In this document: positions 22,155 to 30,198 of the stretch, piece after piece
How the letters are laid out: each line of letters begins with the position of its first letter
Numbering within the stretch: the first letter of the stretch is position 1
Source: Didymodactylos carnosus
Taxonomy: Eukaryota; Rotifera; Eurotatoria; Philodinida; Philodinidae
Direction: 5' to 3'
DNA: 30,198 bases
Assembly (NCBI GenBank): GCA_905250885.1
Contig: CAJNOQ010001581.1
Coordinates: forward strand, 1-30,198
Made by a program: the position numbers and the translations under genes
Notes under the pieces: model-generated
Told to the model about the DNA's origin: nothing
Databases searched by the model: none
What the model saw: the letters and a program-made list of their open reading frames with translations, nothing else

Positions 22155-22735
22155 TTATACATACAAATAATGATTTAAAGCTTTTTTAAATTGTTTGAGT
22201 CCAAAGATTGCTACAACTGTTCTAGGTAGTTAGTTAGTTTCTTTCATTAACTGTTCTTATTAAAAAGCATGATGAAAACACATATCTTTTACTAGCCCAG
22301 ATAGTCTAATAACATTTGTTATTTAGACGATTGGACAAACGAATTTTTAGTGATGTTAAAAGATTGAAATTTAATAAGGTACTTTTTCCCATCATGATTG
22401 ACGACGTTTAGAAAAATTTCGTATTTTTAAATATTGAACTAAAACATTACTATCACTCACATAATCCTTTAATATTATAAGGTTATTGAATTGAGTCAAA
22501 AGGTTTTAAATGAATTCTAAAAGTACTATCAAAAGCACAGCATGCATAGTCCAATAAAGTCATAATACATGTTTGGTAAATGTGTAATCGAAGCGGGCTA
22601 GGTGCTGATCTAAACACTCCATTTAATGGTCCAAGCATCTGTTTGCATTTTCTAGTAACTATGTTTCCATTTAAGATCATACGATAAATTTACTCTTGTT
22701 AAACATATTGTTTTTTCTAGTTTTAATGCAAAATT
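22155..22735 (-). mobile_element. LINE (non-LTR retrotransposon) fragment, end of reverse transcriptase ORF
   Basis: On the minus strand, 22680-22483 encodes RKCKQMLGPLNGVFRSAP followed by SPLRLHIYQTCIMTLLDYACC and AFDSTFRIHLKPFDSIQ, the thumb-like region after the reverse transcriptase palm of LINEs (usually LxxLYRxxxxxP...LYxxLVxPxLxYAxxxWxP). Just upstream, in another frame, VNLSYDLKWKHS matches the usual LG(V)xLDxxLxWxxH block. Downstream, LPRTVVAIFGLKQFKKALNH near 22232-22162 matches the end of such ORFs (LPxxVVxAxSLxxFKxxL). Several frameshifts and stops show it is dead, and its 5' part is missing. The clade (CR1, Jockey or other) is not resolved. Confidence 0.75.
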
Positions 22736-22976
22736 TTGTAAAATCAAAGAACCGACTTAGGATAGTAAAAAATTCGGAAAAGACATAGCGTAACATTTAG
22801 CTTAACAAAATTTTTACCGCATCATTCTTTAATTTTATTCAAAACCTCTTGAGCTGTGTAAATCGTCAACCACAACCATCGAAAAACATCAACAGTAATC
22901 AGAGAATTTTTAAAGTTCAAGACAAAATTGAACTAAATCATTGATAAAAATCAAAAAAGGTAGAGTACGTAACACA

Positions 22977-23010
22977 GGGGAGGGAGAGGGGGACACTAGA
23001 GGGGAGGGGA
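22977..23010 (+). other. G-rich tract with quadruplex potential
   Basis: The purine-rich run GGGGAGGGAGAGGGGG is followed after a short ACACTAGA spacer by GGGGAGGGG. It contains at least four runs of three or more G within about 34 bases, which fits a G-quadruplex pattern. Such a run is striking in otherwise AT-rich DNA. It is not next to a gene start. Confidence 0.55.
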
Positions 23011-24435
23011 GACGCCAGATTTGACAACCACAGGTGATGACCTTTCATTATTCATAACTACGGTCTGCTTACGAACAGATAGATATGATGATAGCAAATG
23101 CTAAAGTAGTTGAACCGTGTATGATTAAGAGAACATCAATTCTAGAATTGATTTTCAATGTAGTTCCAGCAATAAAAAGTGGAATTACTATTGAAATTGA
23201 TTGAAGTTGGTCAATATTATTCCTGATTTCGTCTTATTACATGAGAATGTAGATCCATCTCATTTTGTAGAAAAAAAAATCTGCTGGAGAATCCTGTACA
23301 ATCACAAAACTAAACTAAACAATTTAGAATGAATAGATTTAAAGCTACATTTTTACTATTCTTGAATGAGATAAAATCAAGAGAGTGAAAGAATGAATAA
23401 ATATTTTGTGATAAAAGTATAGCCATAACTGAAGTCTTTTATTTCTGTGTTTATAGGCAACAGCCTTCCACTTGTTTTTCATTGAATTTTGTATTCTATA
23501 TATATATATTCAAGTTTGCACTAGTGCACAAGTTAAGATTATATTAAAAAGTATAGTTTGTATTGTACAGCGAGAGATTAACGAATGGCATGTGTCACTT
23601 TAGCTACCAGATGGCCGTGAGAAAAGATAACCTTGTATATGGGAGAAGATCGAACTTTTTTAACTCGTTCTCGTCTCATCCCTCATCAACTTTTTGTCAC
23701 AAAGTGATTTACGTCTCACGAGAAAAAAGATATGTTCAACGCCTTATTATAAAAATAATTAGGCAAATACAAAACATCATGTTTTTTTATTAACTCATCG
23801 TATAACAAAGAATAATAACAAACAACTCTATTATGTTTGTACAAAAAAAAAGACATCTCTCTAAAATATCTAATAACTGAGTCGAAATTCATCGTACTTT
23901 GAACTCGTTATCATTTAAACCATTCATGATTTGAACTCAAAAGCAATAGAGAATTCTGATCCATACCGACATATGTGTTCTTTCGCTTTTTCACAGTACT
24001 GATACAAGACATTCATCTATTAAATTCTTTCGTTCACTAGTACAGACGGTTTTTATTTGATCTGTTTTTTCCTTAGCTTTGTACTGTTTTACTTTAGTAA
24101 AAGTGTAAAAAAAAATTGAGGAATTTTCTTTGTTCTTTTATTTTGCAAAAAATAAAATACAAAAGTCAGCTGTATTCTCTCAGAACACGTGATTAAAGTT
24201 ACTACTCTCTGTTCATAGTACAAAGTGTACGTAGAATAAGAAATAATAAAAAAAAGAAAACAATTTTCAAAAATACGAATGTAATAACCTAACATATAGT
24301 GAAAAAAAATAATTCTTTCGCATGTATAGTTGAACAAAGTTTTTTTTCCATTATTTCACTATGTTAGTCGTGACGAAAAACACAACATTTTTTATGATAT
24401 AAGATACACTTATTGAATCAATGACTGTATTTTCA
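23011..24435. other. intergenic upstream of the F-box gene
   Basis: AT-rich sequence without a recognisable gene. It has a short TA microsatellite near 23498-23510 and A/T runs. The small open frames at 23563-23793 and 24089-24337 have no motif and low-complexity composition. Confidence 0.4.
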
Positions 24436-24442
24436 TATAAAA
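24436..24442 (+). promoter_or_regulatory. possible TATA box of the F-box gene
   Basis: TATAAAA lies 127 bases before the start codon. A second TATAAAA at 24504-24510 is closer (59 bases). In DNA this AT-rich either may be chance. Confidence 0.2.
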
Positions 24443-24568
24443 TGGAATTGAATTCTATTTAACTATTGAAACAAATATGACGTTAAAAACTTGAAAAGTT
24501 GACTATAAAATTAAAAACAACATCTCTTTTTCAAAAAGACAAATTATCGAAACATCGATTTAGATGCT

Positions 24569-26338
24569 ATGGAACAATCATCACTTGAACAATTACCCGA
24601 TGAGATCCTAATTGATATTTGCTACTATTTATCGTCGTATGAAATGCTTTATTCATTCTATCATATAAACTCTCGTCTTAATCGTACATTAACCCACTTC
24701 AAACATGGTGTACATCTTTCACAAATTCCTTCAATGCAATTTGAAACATATTGTCAACAAATTTTTCCCTCTATTGGTTATGATGTTCATTCATTAATTA
24801 TTCATAACAAAGAATTAGCTAAATATCAAATAAAATTATTCACAAGTAAAATAGAATTAGATCAAATATTTCCATATCTTGAACATTTAACACTTCTTGA
24901 ATGTGACTGTGATACCTTAATACTTTATCTAACAAAATTAACGTTATTAAACGATTTAATAGAATTAAATATTGAATATAACGAAATAATATCGGTAGAC
25001 ATGCAAACCTATTTACTTCAAAATATATTTTTAACACAAAATTCTCTAATAGAAGTATCATTAACATCATTTCATGGTTTTAGTTTAAGTAAATTGTCTG
25101 ATTCATCTACCAAAATTAACAATTTAACAATTTCATTAAAAAATATTAGTGACATGTTTATGTTATTTGATTTAATACCCAATATTCAACATCTTAATAT
25201 TCATATTCGTTATAATGGACCATTTTCAAAAATACGATGTTCAAATTTAACAATTAAAGTACCATATTTAGTTGATTTTCATCTAAAAACAACATTTGAA
25301 GATGCAATACAATTTAGTGAATTACAACTACTTACAGACAATCTTCCAACACTTCATAGTCTTTCTATTGAAACTTATACACGTGATCTCAATTATGTCA
25401 AAGGAAATCGTTGGCAATCTCTATTAGTAAATTTAACAAAATTATATAAATTTCATTGTTCTATTCGTTTACGTTTTGTTATTGATGATAAATGTATTTA
25501 TGCCGATGATGTATTAACATCATTTAGCAGCGACTTCTGGCTAATTGAAAAACAATGGTATGTTAACTGCTATCTATTAAATGATGGAAAATATGGAAAA
25601 TTTTACTTACATACAGTACCATATGTGTATGAAACATTTGATGCCTCAATTTTTGTAAATAATTGTGAATCAACTTATTTTGATGTCAATCTAACATATC
25701 CAAAAGTTCGACAATTAAATTTTGATGGTAGAGATGAAGATCTATTCAAATCTTCTTTTTATTTAATGCTCAACAAATTTTATAATATTCGTGAATTAAA
25801 ATTAGACAGACTTTATATTGTATCTAATCCAGATGATCAATCTGTTTCGTTACATCTATTACCCAAATTAATTAAACTTTCACTTTATACGACAACAAGA
25901 GGATACATAAACATTGATTTTCTTACAGAACTTTTATTAATGGCACCAAATCTTTCATCATTATTTATTTCTTATACTGAACTTGTACAACTCACTGAAA
26001 GATTAGAACAAATTTCACATACTTTCAGACGAATCTATCAACTTGAAGTGTTGGCTTGTCGTGAAGTTCGACTAAACGATATTAAATTACTATCAAAAAT
26101 AATTGTTAATTTACGTTGGATTAAATTTCATGTCAAAAATATTGAACGTACATTTAGTGATGGATTATTTGTATGTGACGTATTAAACTGTTTTAAGAGT
26201 TTAACGACACTTGAAATAGCTTGTCATGGTAGTTGCACAAAAATGAAAGCTCTAGAAAGAAATATTAATTCGTTATTGAAAGACAGTCGATTTTTTGCTG
26301 AATACGATGGAAAAAGTTTAGTACTTTGCGTTCAATAG
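24569..26338 (+). CDS. F-box protein with degenerate leucine-rich repeats, single exon, 589 residues
   Basis: F-box proteins join a substrate to the SKP1-cullin ubiquitin ligase. The N-terminal F-box (about residues 6-45) reads LEQLPDEILIDICYYLSS and then YEMLYSFYHINSRLNRTL, with the LPxEIL opening and the SRLN end. The rest contains irregular leucine-rich repeats, for example LEHLTLLECDCDTL, IQHLNIHIRYNG, LHSLSIETY, VRQLNFDG, IRELKLDRLYI, LIKLSLYTT and LSSLFISYTEL. These form a presumed substrate-binding surface. There are no introns, no signal peptide and no membrane segment. Large families of intronless proteins of this kind are typical of bdelloid rotifers, many of unknown substrate. A TTTAG acceptor-like site ends six bases before the ATG. 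Another ATG at 24564, out of frame, overlaps the start and closes after 15 codons. Confidence 0.9.
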   Translation: MEQSSLEQLPDEILIDICYYLSSYEMLYSFYHINSRLNRTLTHFKHGVHLSQIPSMQFETYCQQIFPSIGYDVHSLIIHNKELAKYQIKLFTSKIELDQIFPYLEHLTLLECDCDTLILYLTKLTLLNDLIELNIEYNEIISVDMQTYLLQNIFLTQNSLIEVSLTSFHGFSLSKLSDSSTKINNLTISLKNISDMFMLFDLIPNIQHLNIHIRYNGPFSKIRCSNLTIKVPYLVDFHLKTTFEDAIQFSELQLLTDNLPTLHSLSIETYTRDLNYVKGNRWQSLLVNLTKLYKFHCSIRLRFVIDDKCIYADDVLTSFSSDFWLIEKQWYVNCYLLNDGKYGKFYLHTVPYVYETFDASIFVNNCESTYFDVNLTYPKVRQLNFDGRDEDLFKSSFYLMLNKFYNIRELKLDRLYIVSNPDDQSVSLHLLPKLIKLSLYTTTRGYINIDFLTELLLMAPNLSSLFISYTELVQLTERLEQISHTFRRIYQLEVLACREVRLNDIKLLSKIIVNLRWIKFHVKNIERTFSDGLFVCDVLNCFKSLTTLEIACHGSCTKMKALERNINSLLKDSRFFAEYDGKSLVLCVQ

Positions 26339-28475
26339 AGTGATATCTTTATTTATAGTTTTAGAAACAATTATTATGTGTTATTAAATCATAATTCAAA
26401 TCTCCATTGTCTGAACGACCATTCTGCAAAGTCTTAGCAGAACGGGAACAAAATGGCTTGGCCGTTCCCCGTTACAACTCTGTCCTGATTGACAGAATAA
26501 GACAATGCGTAAGAAGAACTTTGTCTAACAGAACAACTATGCATTTTGGATGTTGAGTATTTCAAAAACTGCCAAGAATGCTTTTTCGTATCGTGTGTAA
26601 AACTGATGCAAAACTATTTGAGAATGTATCGAGGTCTATAATTTACAACTATGACTAATTGTGAATAATTTTTATGTTGTTGATAGTTTTAGTACTAACC
26701 TCTGCGCCATTAAACTTTCAGATAGAAATAAATGATTTGAATAATTAACTGAAACGTCGTTGTTGTTTGATCTTATAATAAATGACTATGTAGAATAATG
26801 TTCTGATGTATTAAATAATTCGAATCTACATTTTCAAATACTAAAGAGTAAGGAAAGAAGAATAACCCGTCTTGTGGCTTGAACTCTCCATACACACTCT
26901 TTAACCACGCAATAGTTTTCGGAAAAGTCACAAAGACTAAACGGAGAAACTGTATTATACATCATGACGTGGTGATTATCCTATCGGACGAGTGATCCGA
27001 GGCACTAAGACATAGGTAACTCGTCCAAGATTATTACATGACTTTGTAGGCGCAGGGGATTCGAGCACCTTCGAAGTACGTGACAAACAGCATAACCTCT
27101 CAAATCATGCTATCAGCGATTTATATGGGTTCAATTTGCCAAAGGAGCTGATAAATGTTCCGAGAGAGTTAGTTACTGTCTGAAATGTCTTTTTTTTGCC
27201 AAATCAATGGTTTACTTTAGACATGGGCAAACTGAAAAAACCAATTGGGAACCGCTCATCCGCTAGATAAATCACTACATGCTGTTAAATACTAAAGAGA
27301 CAATGAATATCTTTTCAAAATCAATAGCTTATATATTTTCTCTATTTTATAACATGATTGATTTTCCATGAAAAACAGTCTACATTGTGATTTGTATCGA
27401 TAAAATTGAAAACTATACAATTCTTCACTACCAGTGTTCTATCGAATTTACCTATTGATCGAGCTGAAGGATAGAACTCAATAATATTTTGATTTGAAGA
27501 ACGTAGATGAATGGATTTAAATTTTAGACGAATGTCCATAACTATCATTGTATTTATTTATTAATTATATTAGATTATTTGCTTCAACTTAAAAATCATC
27601 TTGACTGGTGTATCTTTCGTATTAGACAAGATGTCTTTTTGAAGATGAAATTCGCGAAGAAGTATAATCAATACTCTTAATTTTTGATGTTTTAGAAGAT
27701 AGATGCATAGAATGTGTGTAATGAATAACCAATGATTGATTATTTAGCTGTTTTTGTTCGCATCGAAGTGAGCTTCGTGTATGAGAAGCAAAATAATAAC
27801 TGTATGCAAATACCGCCTCGTAAATCAATGTTTTTCAGACGGGGTTCAATTAGATCCAATATTTTTTTGCTACTTGGCGATGGTGATACAAACGGTAATC
27901 AAAAATCATAGTCTAACAATGAGGACTGGAGATTTAGAAAACGGCTGATGGCATGGATGATAATCCTGAACCTGATATTAAAATGTAATATTATTGGATC
28001 TTTGGTTTATATATTAACTCATCGATGAGGATAATAAAATGGATCTTTGCAGGATCCGTCTACATTCTCATGGAATCTGCAGAAAATAAAATCTATCTAG
28101 CTTCATTCGACGATCAAAATATGCCATGATGATCGAGAGAAAGAAAAATTATTTATGAACGAAATAGATACCTTGGAGTGGTGGAGTACACATCTACCTC
28201 GATGTATTATTTAATGTTTATGTAAGCACCAAGTCTTGTTTTTATTTATAGTTGTTTGCGGCTTCGCTCTTTCGGCCATATTTTTTTGGTGTTTGGAATA
28301 TTCCGATATTTTCTCACATGTTCACATTATGAAAATTGAGTTATTTGTCAAATAACAATTAAAGATATAAAGAGAGCGAATGGAAACAAAAACATAAGGT
28401 AACTAATTGATTAAAATTTAAGGACACAAGAACTGTGGATGATTCTCATACAGCGAAATATCGTGAGTATTTAAG
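26339..28475. other. intergenic between convergent F-box and NME5 genes
   Basis: No protein-coding gene is recognised in these 2.1 kb. It holds the 3' ends of two convergent genes, a weak tRNA-like remnant (26948-27080) and a short inverted pair TTAGATCCAATATT near 27850 and AATATTATTGGATC near 27987. Frames at 27342-27548 and 27622-27828 (-) lack any motif. Confidence 0.4.
26948..27080 (+). repeat. degenerate tRNA-like (possible SINE or tRNA pseudogene) sequence
   Basis: GTGATCCGAGGCAC (about 26990) resembles an A box, and GGGGATTCGAGCACC (about 27056) resembles a T arm/B box. Their spacing of about 67 bases fits a long-variable-arm (Leu/Ser-type) tRNA. The T arm would pair four of five positions. 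I could not find a matching acceptor stem, so this is not a functional tRNA. It may be a tRNA-derived SINE or chance. Confidence 0.25.
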
Positions 28476-29631
28476 TTATCTATAATCAGAGCGATTCAAC
28501 AACTGTTCATTTGAGGACGATGTCGGAGACTCATCGAATGTTTGTTCTACTTTATTTAGTTTTGGTTTATAAGGATTTATTTCAATTAATTTATCAGCAA
28601 GCCAAACCTAAAATATGTTAATAGAAACTTATCGATTTTTGTACTTATTCAAATCAGACGACTGAATACATACAATGGGATCTTTTGGTTTTTCTTTACA
28701 TAATGCTGTCAAAGCTTTAATTAATGTTTTATTTACATTTTGTTCTAGATAATCTTTAGCTGGTCGACCAACAGGAACTGGTTCAACAATGCCTTGAAAA
28801 AATAGAGCAAATTATCAGATCATATAATCTATCGAACTAGAAAGTATAGCTATAGACTTCAAAAGCTTAAACATAGGATTGATTTCTAGAAAAACACAGA
28901 ATAAAAGATTGAGAAGAACACACAACCTATAAAACACTATTAGATACTACGAGTATTCTTTTCTATGCATAAGTTTACTACTTACAATTTGGAAAGAAGA
29001 ATCTTATTTCTCTTTCAGCACTAACAGGTGAATCACTTCCATGCACAGCGTTTTTCTGTTCATTTGTGCCAAAAAGTGCTCGAACACTAATCAAAAGAAG
29101 AAGAACAAAATAACAACAACATAAACTACTAATCTGAGCGAAAGAGTACTCCACTATCTACCTCTCAGGATGTGATTCTCTGGCTTGGGTTGAATTTGTC
29201 GGCCCAATTAATTCTCGCCATGCACCTATTGCATTTTCTCTCGCCAACACCATGGCTAATATTGGTCCACTCGTCATGAATGCAACGAGAGATGGAAAAA
29301 ACTTTTTGCCATAATGCTCACTATAAAAATCGGAACATTGTTCAGCTGTCAATGTAACTCGACGTTTCTAAAATGGAAAAGAATAATCAAATAAATGGCT
29401 TATTATCAAAGGTGAACACACTTGTAAGATGGTAAAACCACTTTTCAGTATCATATCTTCAATCTCATTTGTATTTTGAATTGCATCTGGTTTAATGAGT
29501 GCCAGCGTTCTCTCGACAAATATTCCATGTTTACCAAAATCAAGTATACTACTTTGGTCGCTTTTTATTGTATCCTCTAATGTTGAGTGACGTTTATCTT
29601 TCTGACCAGTATATGTTGAGTCTTTTTCCAT
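28476..29631 (-). CDS. nme5: NME5, nucleoside diphosphate kinase-like axonemal protein, 5 exons, 255 residues
   Basis: NME5 is a ciliary protein of the NDP-kinase family, linked to axonemal radial spokes (relative of Chlamydomonas RSP23). Exons, read on the minus strand: 29631-29422, 29367-29162, 29086-28986, 28792-28674, 28607-28476 (stop TAA). Phases agree throughout. The NDK domain starts at [12 protein letters not shown] (39-50), continues with [20 protein letters not shown] and [20 protein letters not shown], and carries the catalytic-type NAVHGSD (histidine 154) and [13 protein letters not shown]-terminal Dpy-30 motif (about 195-227) includes [23 protein letters not shown] followed by Dpy-30 is diagnostic of NME5. 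It is longer than the human protein (212 residues), mainly through about 37 extra polar N-terminal residues. The ATG lies 13 bases after a TTTGTAG acceptor. Confidence 0.93.
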
Positions 29632-30198
29632 AATAAGTACAAATCTACAAATAATAATTAGACCGGGAAAATCAGCTATGAAAGTAAACCCCAATCCAAC
29701 GCAAAAGTCTTTGATGAAAAGTTTTTTTTGACATATTTGTGTCCTGACGTTTATCCCATGAGAAAGCCACAACTGTCTTTCTCTAGAACGAAAAAACTGT
29801 ACAACATAAGTCAGAATTTGGTTTGGGGTCGAAACAAATGTTTCTATACCAAGTATCACATAGAAAAGACAGCTTCTATACTAAAATTTATTACTATGGA
29901 ACTACCTTCTTCAACATTATTATTGTTATAGTTCAGCGCATTTATGCATTAAAATATGACCAAATATTGATGGTTCAAAAAATCATCGAATCAGAAATTC
30001 TTCGTGGATGTCCGTCGGGGTAGGTGCAATTTGCGTCTCGATCTAGCGGCTGCGTCTCAGCGTCTAAATGCAATTGGCTGAAATTATTTTGTTATAAAAA
30101 TGAGTAATTATTATATATAACACAAAATATTCTTTATTTTAATTAAAAACATGTTATCCGGCAAAGTAATAAACATAAATGAATCAGAAATAAAACTA
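29632..30198. other. upstream flank of NME5, no gene recognised
   Basis: The minus strand immediately upstream has the acceptor ATTATTTGTAG (AG at 29645-29646). Beyond it, open frames on both strands at 29728-30023 overlap each other and have no motif. The NME5 promoter presumably lies here. The last 100 bases are very AT-rich. Confidence 0.4.

Noticed and set aside
24840..25070. Minus-strand 76-codon frame
   Set aside because: Shadow of the F-box coding sequence.
26948..27080. Functional tRNA gene
   Set aside because: Only A- and B-box-like words are present. The acceptor stem and a convincing anticodon arm are missing.
29728..30023. Two plus-strand frames upstream of NME5
   Set aside because: They overlap each other in different frames, have no motif and lie in the NME5 5' flank.

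Overview
The window is AT-rich eukaryotic DNA with many short introns (mostly 54-75 bp) and a few long ones. It most likely comes from a bdelloid rotifer. The support is a 589-residue F-box/leucine-rich protein of the kind that is greatly expanded in bdelloids, an animal-type Dicer, a ciliary NME5 gene, a Penelope-like reverse transcriptase remnant, and 3' splice sites just upstream of all four start codons, as spliced-leader trans-splicing would give. The lineage call is an inference from gene content, not from a marker gene.

Layout. 1-3.6 kb: no intact gene, only a decayed Penelope-like retroelement (about 1.80-2.13 kb) and a small foldback. 3.6-16.8 kb (+): one complete Dicer gene. I could reconstruct it as 26 exons encoding about 1516 residues, with helicase, DUF283, platform, PAZ, RNase IIIa, RNase IIIb and dsRBD in order and all catalytic residues present. 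Two non-autonomous DNA transposons sit in its introns: a 701-bp element with a 10-bp target duplication, and a 919-bp TA-flanked mariner-like element with about 300-bp terminal inverted repeats. A field of degenerate CGTTA motifs surrounds the second. 16.8-18.7 kb: intergenic, with a large palindrome built around poly(C)/poly(G) tracts and an assembly gap. 18.7-21.0 kb (-): a three-exon gene for a 581-residue, low-complexity, proline-rich protein that I do not recognise with confidence. 21.0-24.5 kb: intergenic, with a LINE fragment (-) and a G-rich tract. 24.6-26.3 kb (+): the single-exon F-box gene. 26.3-28.5 kb: intergenic, with a weak tRNA-like remnant. 28.5-29.6 kb (-): NME5 in five exons, with an NDP-kinase-like domain and a C-terminal Dpy-30 motif. 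29.6-30.2 kb: nothing recognised.

The genes do not form a pathway. Dicer is the RNA-silencing nuclease, NME5 is an axonemal (radial-spoke type) protein, and the F-box protein is a presumed ubiquitin-ligase adaptor. The most notable arrangement is that Dicer, whose substrate is long double-stranded RNA, carries in its longest intron a transposon whose transcript would fold into an imperfect hairpin of about 300 bp.
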